A DNA stretch of 64,000 bases from Saccharibacillus endophyticus (GCF_013185185.1 NZ_JAAZWE010000001.1:992001-1056000), one strand, 5' to 3'; numbered from the stretch's first letter, positions 25,863-35,438 are shown. Made by a program: numbers and translations. Notes: generated by a model from the letters alone, not told the origin.

Positions 25863-27631
25863 AGGCTTCCCCTCCCTTCTTCGTCTTCCGCCGTTCGAGC
25901 GATATGGTCGGCGTATTGAATGTTATAGACTTCCTGATAAGGGCCCGGCTCGGCGATCAATTGTTCGTGACGGCCTCTTTGCACGATATGCCCTTCGTTC
26001 AAGACGAGAATTTCGTCGGCATGGCGCAGCGAAGAAATCCGGTGCGCGATGATGAACGTCGTCCGTCCTTTCATCACTTCTTGGAAGCCGGCTTGGATTT
26101 CGTGTTCGGTCTCCATATCGACGGCGCTAGTCGCATCGTCCAGGATCAGGATTTTCGGATTTTTGAGCAGCGCGCGCGCGATCGCGATCCGCTGCTTCTG
26201 ACCGCCGGACAAGCCCATGCCGCGCTCGCCGACCACCGTATCGTAGCCTTCTTTCATTTCCATGATGAAGTCGTGCGCTTTGGCCAATTTGGCCGCGCGG
26301 ACGATGTCTTCCATCGGAACGTCGTTCATTCCGTATCCGATATTGCCTTTGATCGTCGACGAGAACAAGAAGGTTTCTTGGAATACGGTCGCGATCTGAC
26401 CCCGCAGATCTTCGACGCGAAGATCCCGGATATCGACGCCGTCGAACTTGATCGATCCTTCCGTGACGTCATAGGCACGCATCAGGAGTTGAATGATCGT
26501 CGATTTGCCCGCGCCGGTTCCGCCGAGCAGCCCGATGACTTTGCCCGGAGGCGCATCCAGATTGATATCATGCACCGCGTGCAGCTTGTTGCCGTAAGCG
26601 AATCCGACTTTTTCGAACGTCACCTGTCCGCGAACCGTTTCCGGATCGAGGGCCAAAGCGTTTTCTTTGTCGCGGACGTCGATCGGTCTGTCCAGAATCC
26701 CAAGTACCCGTTCGCCGGAAGCTTCGGATTGCGTGTAGTTGTTGATATGGAAGCCTAATCCCCACATCGGTCCGATAATGTACCAGATCAGACTGAAGAA
26801 AGCGACCAGTTCACCAATCGTCAGCGTTCCGCGAATGACCATCGTGCCGCCGACGCCGAGCAGAAGTACCGCACAGCCGGAAGCCAGAAGTTCCATAACC
26901 GGGAAGTAACGGCTCCAAAGCCCGGAAGCATGAAGCTGATTGTCTTTGTAGCGGTCGTTGCGCAGAGAAAATTTGCCCACTTCATGCGGTTCGCGAGCAA
27001 AAGCTTTGACCGTGCGGACCCCTGTGACGTTCTCCTGAACGGCCGTGGTCAGGGAGCCGAGCGCAAGACGCATTTCCTGAAAAGCCGGATGAATCCGCGA
27101 TTCGAAGCGTATGGCCACGAATACCAGCGGCGGAATCGTGATCAGCGTCCACAGCGTCAACTGCCAATTGATCGACAGCATCATCGCGGCGCCGAAGCCG
27201 ACCATCAGGAACAGATTGAGGATTTGGGCGAACCCGAAGCCGATAAACAAACGGATCGCTTCGAGATCGCCGGTCAGACGGGACATCAGATCGCCGGTTC
27301 TGGCCGTGTCGTAATAACGGAACGACAAAAATTGCAGTTTCTCGTAACATGCGTTGCGCAGCCGGTAAGCCAAAAAGTTACCGAGACGCGCGCCGAAGAA
27401 ACCATGCAAAAACTGCATGATCGCTTTGAGTGTCACGACGCCGACCACGGCCAGCGCAAGCTGCGGCACCAATTCGAAATTGCGCGGTGTAATCACGTCA
27501 TCGATTAAAATCTGAAGTAGTTTGGGGTACACCAACCCCAAGGCAGTGGCGATTGCCAGAAAAAGAATCGAGACGAACATATACGTCTTCTTCTCCCAGT
27601 AATAGTCCTGCAGTCGCCTGAGAACGTTCAT
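25859..27631 (-). CDS. ABC exporter half-transporter with degenerate Walker B (BmrC/YheI-like)
   Basis: This 590-residue partner has helices at ~18-320 and a nucleotide-binding domain from ~345. Walker A is 'GLLGGTGAGKSTIIQLL', the signature is the consensus 'LSGGQKQRIAIARALL', and the switch His is in 'AHRISSLRHAD'. Walker B reads 'ILILDDATSAVDMETE', where Asp replaces the catalytic Glu, the hallmark of the non-hydrolysing half in asymmetric exporters. GAGGAGG lies close before the ATG. It is the first gene of the pair. The drug or peptide substrate is unknown. Confidence 0.88.
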   Translation of the reverse strand: MNVLRRLQDYYWEKKTYMFVSILFLAIATALGLVYPKLLQILIDDVITPRNFELVPQLALAVVGVVTLKAIMQFLHGFFGARLGNFLAYRLRNACYEKLQFLSFRYYDTARTGDLMSRLTGDLEAIRLFIGFGFAQILNLFLMVGFGAAMMLSINWQLTLWTLITIPPLVFVAIRFESRIHPAFQEMRLALGSLTTAVQENVTGVRTVKAFAREPHEVGKFSLRNDRYKDNQLHASGLWSRYFPVMELLASGCAVLLLGVGGTMVIRGTLTIGELVAFFSLIWYIIGPMWGLGFHINNYTQSEASGERVLGILDRPIDVRDKENALALDPETVRGQVTFEKVGFAYGNKLHAVHDINLDAPPGKVIGLLGGTGAGKSTIIQLLMRAYDVTEGSIKFDGVDIRDLRVEDLRGQIATVFQETFLFSSTIKGNIGYGMNDVPMEDIVRAAKLAKAHDFIMEMKEGYDTVVGERGMGLSGGQKQRIAIARALLKNPKILILDDATSAVDMETEHEIQAGFQEVMKGRTTFIIAHRISSLRHADEILVLNEGHIVQRGRHEQLIAEPGPYQEVYNIQYADHIARTAEDEEGRGSL

Positions 27632-28016
27632 GTCTTTCCTCCTCGTTTTCGGGATTGCCGAATTTCTTTCGGTTTCCCAATTTCCGTATACGGTTGCAAT
27701 GCTTGAGCATAATGCAGTTTATCACCACGCCTTTATCCCGGCAAAGCGAGGAAAAAAGCATATTTCGGCAAGGGAGCGGCTCTGCATGCGACTAGTGTTG
27801 TCAGCGCATTCATTCATACGAAATAGTCTCGCATCCTCGCTTATTCGGCAACTTTGACGAATTTCGAAAAATATGGCCTACAAAATTCGAAAACGCTTTA
27901 ACTTTTTTCGAAAATCAGTCTTTCCGGATAATCAAAAAAACCCGGTACAATCGACTGTTCCATACATTTTTCGGACAAAAAAACTCCAATATTACGACAC
28001 CGCTCGCCCTTGCTCC
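27632..28016. other. Intergenic stretch upstream of the ABC exporter
   Basis: No gene is visible. The stretch contains the promoter region of the exporter (minus strand), an AT-rich segment at 27860-27990, and CGAAAACGCTTTAA (27888-27901), which matches the CcpA cre consensus at 12 of 14 positions but is far from any start. Confidence 0.35.
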
Positions 28017-28088
28017 ATTCAAAAAGACTGCTTCCGTTCAAATGGCAAGCATCATACGCGCTGTCCATTCGAGCAGAAACAGTCTTTC
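28017..28088 (-). terminator. Terminator of the pectin operon
   Basis: A long hairpin, AAAGACTG-CTTC...TTCAAATGG / CCATTCGAG...GAAACAGTCTTT, has a T-run on the minus strand, 17 bases beyond the pectinesterase stop. Confidence 0.7.
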
Positions 28089-28103
28089 TTCATTTAATCG
28101 AAC

Positions 28104-29066
28104 TCACCAAAAACGCTCGTCTGCAAAAACATCTCCCCGGCTCCATAATTTTCCCGGGGATGTGTCATCAACCGCCCAAGCAACGCGTCGGCTCGAGTCT
28201 TTGCCAGCCGCGCTTCCGTATTCCCGATAATCCGCAGTACGTTCGTTGGCGGCATCTCCCCAATTGTCCCATCCTTCCGGATGAATATGGCTTCCCATTC
28301 GGCAATCGGCAAATACGGTTCGGGCATAGGCACGCCACGGTCGACCCAGATATACGGATGCGGAAGCCACGTCGGAAGCAGCAGTGAGCACGCAGCGGCG
28401 AAAGACATAGCCGAAAGACTGATTTTCAGGCGTGGACGCCGCCGTGACGTAACCGAACGAATCCTGATTCGGACGAGCCAGACTATGCAGTTCGCATTGT
28501 TCGAAATAAGCGCAAGCCCCGCCGAATACGTAGTCCACGGTTCCTTCGATTCGGCAATTCATGTACAGCTGCCGGTACTGCTCGTGACGCTGGCGGATTT
28601 CGATACCTCCAAATACAGAACCTTTCTTCGGAGAAGGGGGAAGCGGGCCCGTGAACAACGTGTCTTGATGGCCTTTGAATATGCAGGAGCGAAAAACAGT
28701 CCGATCGCAGTAAGCCGCAACCGCGATCGCTTGTCCGATAGACTCTCCCTGTCCCGCCGTATTCGAGACCGTTATGTTTTCTACCCGCAGATCGCTTCCG
28801 CCCAAAAAAAGCGTCGGCGTGGCGAAGGTTCCGATTTCCTTGCCGTCTGTTCCTTTTTCCCGGGCAAAGCGATTCATTTCGATAGTCACTTGGCCTACGC
28901 CGATCATCTTCAGGTTGGACCGATAAATTCGAAGCTGCTCGCGATACGTACCCGACAAGATGTACAACGTTTCGGGGATTTGCGGATCGCGACGTTCCAG
29001 TTCTTCGACCGCCTCCCCTATCGAAGCGTATTCGCAAAAGGGTTCTGCACCGACCCACAACGGCAT
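28104..29066 (-). CDS. Pectinesterase (carbohydrate esterase 8), apparently cytoplasmic
   Basis: This 320-residue right-handed beta-helix enzyme removes methyl esters from galacturonate chains. Active-site blocks are 'SIGQAIAVAAYCDRTVF', 'GHQDTLFTGPLP' (Asp), 'GTVDYVFGGACAYF' (Asp) and 'YLGRPWRAYARTVF' (Arg). The protein starts 'MPLWVGAEPF' directly at the fold, with no signal peptide, so it should work on imported oligomers. AAGGAGG lies 8 bases before ATG 29066. It is the last gene of the operon, 17 bases after the GH28 stop. Confidence 0.9.
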   Translation of the reverse strand: MPLWVGAEPFCEYASIGEAVEELERRDPQIPETLYILSGTYREQLRIYRSNLKMIGVGQVTIEMNRFAREKGTDGKEIGTFATPTLFLGGSDLRVENITVSNTAGQGESIGQAIAVAAYCDRTVFRSCIFKGHQDTLFTGPLPPSPKKGSVFGGIEIRQRHEQYRQLYMNCRIEGTVDYVFGGACAYFEQCELHSLARPNQDSFGYVTAASTPENQSFGYVFRRCVLTAASDVASASVYLGRPWRAYARTVFADCRMGSHIHPEGWDNWGDAANERTADYREYGSAAGKDSSRRVAWAVDDTSPGKLWSRGDVFADERFW

Positions 29067-29083
29067 TCGAAATCCCTCCTTAG

Positions 29084-30427
29084 TTAAAAGCTGCCCGAAT
29101 CCGCGTATTGCACCAAACGTTCGGGTTGCGCGGTATGCACGGAGCGGCAATCGACGACTTCGACCTCTTCCCCGTGTTCGATATGAAAGGCAGGGCCTTC
29201 ATGCTGCGCGATTCGCACCCGACGAAACGCGATGTCCCGCACATTCCCCAAATAAAATCCTCGGGCGCGCATCGGCTCAAGATCGGCCATCATGGCAGGA
29301 AGCCCGGGAATCGCATCCTCCGCCATCGAAATCTCGATATCGTCAAAAGTCACTTCGGAAATCGGCATCTCGGCCAATCCGTACAGAAATCCGGCCGCGG
29401 CATGCACCTGGCGAGCCGTAATATGAGCAAAATGAATCCTGCGGAAGATCGGCGTCTCCTTCGTTACCGGATACGGATTCTTGTCCCAGACATACCGGTC
29501 CTGACCGCGCGGTCCGCAGAAATAATACAGATTCAGAATGAACGGGCAAATCACGTTTTCCATGACGATATTGCTGACCCTAATGTCTTCGACGATCCCG
29601 CCGCGTCCGCGTCTGGACTTGAATCGTATGCCGCGATCCGTTTCCTTGAACACGCAGTTCTGAATGACTACGTTGCGAATGTCTCCGCTCATTTCGCTGC
29701 CGAGCACGACGGCGCCGTGTCCATGCAGCATGGTACAATTGACAATGGAGATATTTTCGCAGGGGATCCGCTCTTGCGCGTCTTCCGTGCCCGACTTGAT
29801 CGCGATACAGTCGTCGCCGACATCGATATGACAGTTCACGATTCGCACGCCGGAACACGACTCGGGATTGATTCCGTCGGTATTCGGCGAATCGGCCGGG
29901 TTCAAGATCGACAAGTTGTCGATCGTCACGTCTTGGCAGCGCATCGGATTCACCGTCCAGCTTGGCGAATTCACCAAATGCAAGTCGCGCAGCGTGACCC
30001 GGCGGCAGCGATCCAGGCCGATGAGCTTGGGGCGCGGATATCGAAGTTCCTCCGACGCGCCGCGATGTCGATTCCACCATGCTTGTCCGCAGCCGTCCAA
30101 CGTTCCGCCTCCGGTTACCGAGACGTTTTTCAGATCGGCTCCGTGCAAACAGGAAGCGTATACCTGCCTGTTCGCGCCCTCCCAGCGGGACTCGACAATC
30201 GGATACTCTGCGGGATCGGTACTGAATTTCAGCACGGAACCCGCACTGAGTCGAAGCTCGATATGGCTGCGAAGCGAGACGGAACCCGTTAAATAGATTC
30301 CCGCCGGCACGAAAACCGTCCCTCCTCCCGCCAACGAAGCGGCATCGATAGCCGCCTGAATGCCGCTCGTCGAAGATTGTTCCGTGTTGGGCAGCGCTCC
30401 GTAATCCGTAACGTTATACAGGGCCAC
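29084..30427 (-). CDS. GH28 polygalacturonase, apparently cytoplasmic
   Basis: This 447-residue beta-helix hydrolase cleaves alpha-1,4-galacturonosyl bonds. The catalytic aspartates lie in 'ADSPNTDGINPESC' and 'VGDDCIAIKSG', and the His in 'LHGHGAVVLGSEMSGD'. No signal peptide is present, the pattern of exo-acting enzymes that trim imported oligogalacturonides (YteR/PehX-type pathways). The start is taken as GTG 30427, which has AAGGAG 9 bases upstream and follows the GH105 stop by one base. A TTG 8 codons earlier is less likely. Confidence 0.9.
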   Translation of the reverse strand: MALYNVTDYGALPNTEQSSTSGIQAAIDAASLAGGGTVFVPAGIYLTGSVSLRSHIELRLSAGSVLKFSTDPAEYPIVESRWEGANRQVYASCLHGADLKNVSVTGGGTLDGCGQAWWNRHRGASEELRYPRPKLIGLDRCRRVTLRDLHLVNSPSWTVNPMRCQDVTIDNLSILNPADSPNTDGINPESCSGVRIVNCHIDVGDDCIAIKSGTEDAQERIPCENISIVNCTMLHGHGAVVLGSEMSGDIRNVVIQNCVFKETDRGIRFKSRRGRGGIVEDIRVSNIVMENVICPFILNLYYFCGPRGQDRYVWDKNPYPVTKETPIFRRIHFAHITARQVHAAAGFLYGLAEMPISEVTFDDIEISMAEDAIPGLPAMMADLEPMRARGFYLGNVRDIAFRRVRIAQHEGPAFHIEHGEEVEVVDCRSVHTAQPERLVQYADSGSF

Positions 30428-30428
30428 G

Positions 30429-31676
30429 TCAACTCGCTCCTTCCGCTCCAACCGAGGACACTCCAGTCGATGGCGTGGTCTTGTGCACGGCTTGATCGGA
30501 CCGGGACGCGTATTGATCTGATGATGCGCCGGAATTCATCGGTCTTGGCAGCAGCAGTTCATACTCGACGCAGGCTTGCAAAAATGCGCCCAGCCCTTTC
30601 TGGTCATTGGTGACGATCGGCTCGCTGATATAATAAGCAAAGCTGCCGTCGCGTTTGTCCGCGCCGCCGAGTCCCGCAACCTGGCAGTTTTTGTTCAGGT
30701 TGATCCAGCCTTCTTTCGTTTCGAGCACGAATTCGTCGATCAGGCCGCGGAAAGCCAGCTCCAACGGCTCCCGCCAGCTATCGTCCAACATGCCGAGACG
30801 GATACCTTTTGCCATGGCGTAAGCGATCATGGAAGTGGCCGACGCTTCCCGGTAATTGCCTTTCCGGTCGGCCTGGTCGACGATCTGGTACCAGACGCCG
30901 GAATCCGCATCTTGATAACGGCGGAGCGCCGTCAGCGTATCGGTCAAAATCCGCAGCAGCTCCGGAGCGTCGGATCGAGCTGCCGGAAGCAGCTCCAGCG
31001 TATCGACGAGCGCCATGACGAACCAGCCGAGCGAACGCCCCCAGAAGTGCGGAGACAAACCCGTTTGCGGATCGCACCACGGCTGAACTTTTTTCTCGTC
31101 CCAGGCATGATAGAGCAATCCGGTCTTCGCGTCCCGCGTATGCTTTTCGCATAACAGGAACTGCTTCGTCACGTCATCCAGCCCTTCGCCGCCTGCATAT
31201 TCCAGCTGATATTGCAGATAGAACGGCGCGCCCATGTACAAGCCGTCCAGCCAGATCTGATAAGGATAAATCTGTTTATGCCAAAAGGCGCCTTCGGACG
31301 TGCGGGGATGGCTTGTCAATTGTTCGCGCAGCAGATCCGCCGCCGTCCGGTATTTGGCTTCGCCCGTCTTCTTATGGAGCGCGAACATCAGCTTGCCGTT
31401 GTTGATATGGTCGATATTGTACTCGTCTTGGGCATAGCCTCGGATCGTACCGTCCGCCTGCACGAACTCGTCCATCTGTTTTTGCATATAACGGAAGTAC
31501 CGGTCGTCGCCGGTACGACGCCACAGCGCTTCGAAACCTTTTAACACTACCCCGTAATCGTACGACCATTTGCCTCCGTGCCCGTTGCACGCGTGCAGCA
31601 GCGGACTTCGCTCCATGATCGATTCCGCCGTGCGCACGGCGTAACTTTGTTTATTCAAAACGTTATGCTGATCCAT
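30429..31676 (-). CDS. GH105 unsaturated rhamnogalacturonyl/galacturonyl hydrolase
   Basis: This 415-residue (alpha/alpha)6-barrel enzyme of the YteR/YesR type removes unsaturated uronate residues left by pectate or rhamnogalacturonan lyases. The catalytic Asp144 lies in 'IWLDGLYMGAPFYLQY', and 'PHFWGRSLGWFVMALVDTLE' and 'SATSMIAYAMAKGIRLG' are family blocks. The last ~40 residues are Ser-rich and dispensable-looking. There is no signal peptide, so it is cytoplasmic. AAAGGAGG lies before ATG 31676. It sits between the binding protein and GH28 genes. Confidence 0.9.
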   Translation of the reverse strand: MDQHNVLNKQSYAVRTAESIMERSPLLHACNGHGGKWSYDYGVVLKGFEALWRRTGDDRYFRYMQKQMDEFVQADGTIRGYAQDEYNIDHINNGKLMFALHKKTGEAKYRTAADLLREQLTSHPRTSEGAFWHKQIYPYQIWLDGLYMGAPFYLQYQLEYAGGEGLDDVTKQFLLCEKHTRDAKTGLLYHAWDEKKVQPWCDPQTGLSPHFWGRSLGWFVMALVDTLELLPAARSDAPELLRILTDTLTALRRYQDADSGVWYQIVDQADRKGNYREASATSMIAYAMAKGIRLGMLDDSWREPLELAFRGLIDEFVLETKEGWINLNKNCQVAGLGGADKRDGSFAYYISEPIVTNDQKGLGAFLQACVEYELLLPRPMNSGASSDQYASRSDQAVHKTTPSTGVSSVGAEGAS

Positions 31677-31691
31677 AGGTTCCTCCTTTGC

Positions 31692-33221
31692 TTACGATTG
31701 AATTTCTTTGTAAGCGGCTTCATATTCAGCAATGATTGCATCTCCGCCGGATTTTTTCCAACTTTCAACCGCGGCATCGAATCCTGCACGATCAAGTTCG
31801 CCCAGAATGTACTTATACGTAGCGTCCGTGATCGTTTTTTGCAGCTCGGAGCCTTGCGTGTTATACGTCTCCGATTCCAGCGAGTAAGCCGGATTCAGTA
31901 CCGCGTAATCGGCATTGTCCGCAATCAGCTTGTCGGATTCCTTTTTCAGCGGGTCGGCGTCATGGATCTTGAACCCGCTCTCTTTCGGACGGCTGGCCGA
32001 GAACGGTTGGACTTCCTGCTGCCACAGATCCGTATCGATGATCGTCGCCGCATCCTGATCGTCCACCGTATAGTGCGTGCCTTCGATGCCGTAGGTCATC
32101 AGCGCGTAAACGTCTTCGTCGAGCAGATCGTTCACGAATTTCAGCACTCTTTTCAACTCGGCTTCGTCTTTGACTTCGGATCTCGGGAATGACAGCAAGC
32201 CGCCAATGCCGTTGTTCGCTGCCCAGATTGCCCGGTCCGCCTCATTGCCCGTCGACGTGATGTCGTTGACGAGTACCAGCTCCATATCGTCCTGAATGCC
32301 TTTCGCCATGTTCAGCAAGTTTTTGCTGTCAAAGATCGCGCCTACGTAGATGCCTGCACGGCCCTGGGCGAACTTTTGCTGTTGGTCGGTTTTGGCGGTA
32401 ACGGCGAAGTCCTGATTAATATACCCTTTTTGATACAGTTCTTTCATGTAATCCATCGTGTCCGCGTAACCTTGCGTCATGAACTCCGGCGTCATTTTTC
32501 CGTCCGCGCTTACTTCCCAAATATTCGGCGTTCCGAAGTAAGAACTGAGCGTCTTGAACGCCCCGTAGGTCAGATCGCTGCGGTCCACGAAGCCTGTCGT
32601 ATCGTCCTTGCCGTTGCCGTCGGGATCATCTTCCGTGAACGCCCGCGCGACTTCCATCAGTTCTGCGGTCGTATGCGGCGTCTCCAGTCCCAGCTTATCG
32701 AGCCAATCTTTGCGGATGGTGATGCCGTTGCGCGCCAGATCCTTTTGGAACGGAACGCCGTACAGCGTACCGCTGATCGAAGCCGAACGGCGCGTATCTT
32801 CGGAAATTTTCGCCAGGTTCGGGTAATCGTTCAGATAAGGCTCCACGTCCCAGAACAGACCGGATTTGAGCGAGTTGCGCACGGAAGAGTTATCGAGCAT
32901 CGTCAGCGTCACGATATCGGCGAGCGAATCGGAGGCCAGCGAAGTATTGATCCGTTCTTCCTTCGACGCGTCCGGGATCCAGGAGAACTGGATATCGGAG
33001 TTGGTCTTCTCTTCGATCTTGTTCAAAATGGTCTCGGTCGGCGGGGAAGCGGTGTGCAGGATGTTCAGCCAGCTGATATTCGCTTTCGAATTCTCGTCGT
33101 ACGGCTCGCCGGAAGCGGCTTGATTGCTGCTTGCTCCGCCGCTGCAGGCACTAAGCAGAAGAATTGTGGTACACAGCAGCAGCGCCCCCGTTTTACGGGC
33201 TTTTCTCGCAACTTTTTTCAT
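31692..33221 (-). CDS. Sugar-binding lipoprotein of an ABC importer (LipO/YtcQ-like)
   Basis: This 509-residue exported binding protein has a basic start, a hydrophobic core and the lipobox 'LLSAC' at ~19-23, then a Ser/Gly-rich linker. The body is a family 1 extracellular solute-binding fold of the large LipO/YtcQ kind ('NSDIQFSWIPDASKEERI', 'GVPFQKDLARNGITIRKDWLDKLG', 'YMKELYQKGYINQDF'). It should capture pectin oligomers for the two permeases. Start ATG 33221 has AAGGGG 7 bases upstream. The operon's ATPase is absent, as usual in this class, which borrows a shared MsmX-like ATPase elsewhere. Confidence 0.9.
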   Translation of the reverse strand: MKKVARKARKTGALLLCTTILLLSACSGGASSNQAASGEPYDENSKANISWLNILHTASPPTETILNKIEEKTNSDIQFSWIPDASKEERINTSLASDSLADIVTLTMLDNSSVRNSLKSGLFWDVEPYLNDYPNLAKISEDTRRSASISGTLYGVPFQKDLARNGITIRKDWLDKLGLETPHTTAELMEVARAFTEDDPDGNGKDDTTGFVDRSDLTYGAFKTLSSYFGTPNIWEVSADGKMTPEFMTQGYADTMDYMKELYQKGYINQDFAVTAKTDQQQKFAQGRAGIYVGAIFDSKNLLNMAKGIQDDMELVLVNDITSTGNEADRAIWAANNGIGGLLSFPRSEVKDEAELKRVLKFVNDLLDEDVYALMTYGIEGTHYTVDDQDAATIIDTDLWQQEVQPFSASRPKESGFKIHDADPLKKESDKLIADNADYAVLNPAYSLESETYNTQGSELQKTITDATYKYILGELDRAGFDAAVESWKKSGGDAIIAEYEAAYKEIQS

Positions 33222-33270
33222 GTGATTACCCCTTCTTTTTTGGAATAAAATCTTCGCTTGCAGCATGCGC

Positions 33271-34233
33271 TCAATACACGCCGTCTTCCCCCATCTTTTT
33301 GGCGAGCCGGTTGGACAACATGACCAGAACCAATCCGACTACCCCTTTGAACAAACCGACGGTCGTACTGTAGCTGAGCTGACCGTTCTTGAGCCCCGCC
33401 GTATAGATGTACGTATCGAAAATTTCCGCCACTTCGCGGTTGAGGGAATTCAGCAGCAGATACATATGCTCGAAGCCCAGATCCAGCGTGCTGCCGATCT
33501 TCAGAATAAGCAGGGTGATAATGACCGGACGGATTGCGGGAAGCGTGACGTGCCAGGTCTTGCGCAGGCGTCCGGCTCCGTCCATCTCCGCCGCTTCGTA
33601 CAACTGCGTGTCGACGACGGTAATCGCGGCCAGGTAGATGATCGTCGACCAGCCGAGTTCTTTCCAGATGATCTGCCCGATGTAGACGGTACGCAGCCAC
33701 TCCGACGAGGTGAGGAAGCTGATCTTCGGCAGTCCGACTGCCGCAAGCAGCTCGTTCAGCACGCCGCCGTCGACCGTCAGAAATACATAAGTAATGGAAA
33801 CGATGATGACCCAAGACATGAAGTGCGGGATGTAGATGATCGTTTGAATCGAGTTTTTGAAAAACTTGTGCCGAACTTCGTTGAGCATGAGCGCGAGAAT
33901 AATCGGTAACGGGAAAAAGAAAACGATGTTCATCGCGAACAGGACCAACGTGTTGCGCAGCAGCATGAAGAAGGTAGGTTCCGTGAACAGGCGGATAAAA
34001 TGTTTGAATCCTACCCATTCGCTGCCCATGATGCCTCGGTACGGCTGGTAATCCTGGAAGGCGATCACCAGACCTCCCATCGGGAAATACTTGAATACGA
34101 CGAAATAGAGAAAACCGGGCAGGATCATCAAGTACAGCAGCATGTGCTTGCGAACGCCGAATCCGCGTTTGCGCACGGCTTGACGATCATGCGTCAGCAG
34201 GGACGCATCGGACACGTTTACCGGCTTTGCCAT
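33271..34233 (-). CDS. ABC sugar transporter permease (LplB-like)
   Basis: This 320-residue membrane protein has about six helices and the cytoplasmic EAA loop 'LYEAAEMDGAGRLRKTWHVTLP' region that docks the ATPase. It ends 'VLVMLSNRLAKKMGEDGVY', typical of LplB/YtcP partners. It is the first gene of the minus-strand pectin operon. Its natural partner permease lies divergently at 34513 instead of next to it. About 280 bases of shared control region separate them. Confidence 0.9.
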   Translation of the reverse strand: MAKPVNVSDASLLTHDRQAVRKRGFGVRKHMLLYLMILPGFLYFVVFKYFPMGGLVIAFQDYQPYRGIMGSEWVGFKHFIRLFTEPTFFMLLRNTLVLFAMNIVFFFPLPIILALMLNEVRHKFFKNSIQTIIYIPHFMSWVIIVSITYVFLTVDGGVLNELLAAVGLPKISFLTSSEWLRTVYIGQIIWKELGWSTIIYLAAITVVDTQLYEAAEMDGAGRLRKTWHVTLPAIRPVIITLLILKIGSTLDLGFEHMYLLLNSLNREVAEIFDTYIYTAGLKNGQLSYSTTVGLFKGVVGLVLVMLSNRLAKKMGEDGVY

Positions 34234-34304
34234 CGTTAACCGACCTCACTCTCACTTTGAATTCCGATTGCTTCCCCAGCGTAAGCCCAAAGACCGATTC
34301 CGTA

Positions 34305-34310
34305 TATAAT
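34305..34310 (+). promoter_or_regulatory. -10 element for the divergent permease gene
   Basis: A perfect TATAAT, but with no recognisable -35 at 16-18 bases; it may need an activator. A cre-like site begins 7 bases further on. Confidence 0.5.
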
Positions 34311-34317
34311 CATCAAA

Positions 34318-34331
34318 TGATAACGCTTCCA
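34318..34331. promoter_or_regulatory. CcpA cre-like operator in the pectin locus
   Basis: TGATAACGCTTCCA matches the cre consensus TGWAARCGYTWNCW at 13 of 14 positions. It sits just downstream of the TATAAT, where CcpA would block transcription when preferred sugars are present. It could affect both divergent operons. Confidence 0.7.
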
Positions 34332-34512
34332 AAACCCCGTCGTTACGGGTTTTGTTGGCGAGTGAACGGTTCTGATGATTATATTCGAAGCTGATGATTA
34401 TCCGGCAAACAAAGCATTATACGCCCATCACCTCATGCGCGGATTATATACGGAACGCAAGGCCGCTGGTATCGTGGAGATAGGCATTCAAGTCCATAAG
34501 GAGGTTCATATC

Positions 34513-35400
34513 ATGGAGCATTCTTCTTCGCATCGCAAGCAAACTCTCGGCAGCCGGCTGTTCAATATCGTCAACTATACGCTGCTGATCCTGATCGCGC
34601 TCATCTGTCTGCTGCCGTTCATTAACGTGATCGCCAGCTCGTTCGCGTCTACCCAGGAGGTCGTATCCAAAAAGTTCATCTTGTTCCCCACTACATTTTC
34701 TCTGGATGCTTACCGCTACATCTTGTCCACGCCGACGATCTTCAAAGGACTCGGCGTATCGGTCGGCGTGACGCTGGTCGGAACGATCGTGAGCATGGTG
34801 CTGACCGCGCTGATGGCTTACGGATTGTCGCGCAAATACTTAAGAGGCCGCAACTTCATCAACTTCGTCGTCGTGTTCTCCATGCTGTTCAGCGGCGGGA
34901 TGATTCCTACGTTTCTGGTCGTCAAAGGAACCGGCCTGATCGACTCCTATTGGTCTTTGATTCTTCCGGTTGCCGTCAACGCGTTCAATCTGATCATCAT
35001 GCGGAACTTCTTCCAAGCGCTGCCTGACGAATTGGAGGAATCCGCGAAGATCGACGGCAGCAACGACTTCGGCATTTTCCTGAAAATCATGCTGCCGCTC
35101 GCTCTTCCTTCGATTGCCACGATCTCGCTCTTTTATGCCGTGACCTATTGGAATACCTACATGACGGCGATCTTGTATCTGACGGATTCCGTCAAATGGC
35201 CGATCCAGGTGCTGCTGCGTCAGATCGTGATCGTATCGAGCGGCATGCAGGCGGAAGGCACGTCGGTCGACGTCATCCCGCCTGCGCAGACGATCAAGAT
35301 GGCCGTGATCGTGGTCGCGACCATTCCGATGCTGATCGCTTACCCGTTCGTGCAGAAGCATTTTACCAAAGGCGCGCTGCTGGGAGCGGTCAAAGGCTGA
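34513..35400 (+). CDS. ABC sugar transporter permease (LplC-like), divergently transcribed
   Basis: This 295-residue permease of the LplC/YtcP type has six helices. The EAA loop is 'LEESAKIDGSNDFGIFLKIMLPLALP' region (~175-200), and the C-terminus is 'FVQKHFTKGALLGAVKG', a strong family signature. It should pair with the permease at 33271 as the membrane channel for pectin oligomers. Start ATG 34513 has AAGGAGG 8 bases upstream; an upstream in-frame ATG at 34375 lies inside the leader and lacks a site. A long leader (~180 bases) follows the -10. Confidence 0.9.
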   Translation: MEHSSSHRKQTLGSRLFNIVNYTLLILIALICLLPFINVIASSFASTQEVVSKKFILFPTTFSLDAYRYILSTPTIFKGLGVSVGVTLVGTIVSMVLTALMAYGLSRKYLRGRNFINFVVVFSMLFSGGMIPTFLVVKGTGLIDSYWSLILPVAVNAFNLIIMRNFFQALPDELEESAKIDGSNDFGIFLKIMLPLALPSIATISLFYAVTYWNTYMTAILYLTDSVKWPIQVLLRQIVIVSSGMQAEGTSVDVIPPAQTIKMAVIVVATIPMLIAYPFVQKHFTKGALLGAVKG

Positions 35401-35438
35401 TCGGTCACTGCCCATGCCTCGCTTCCATCGGATACGAC

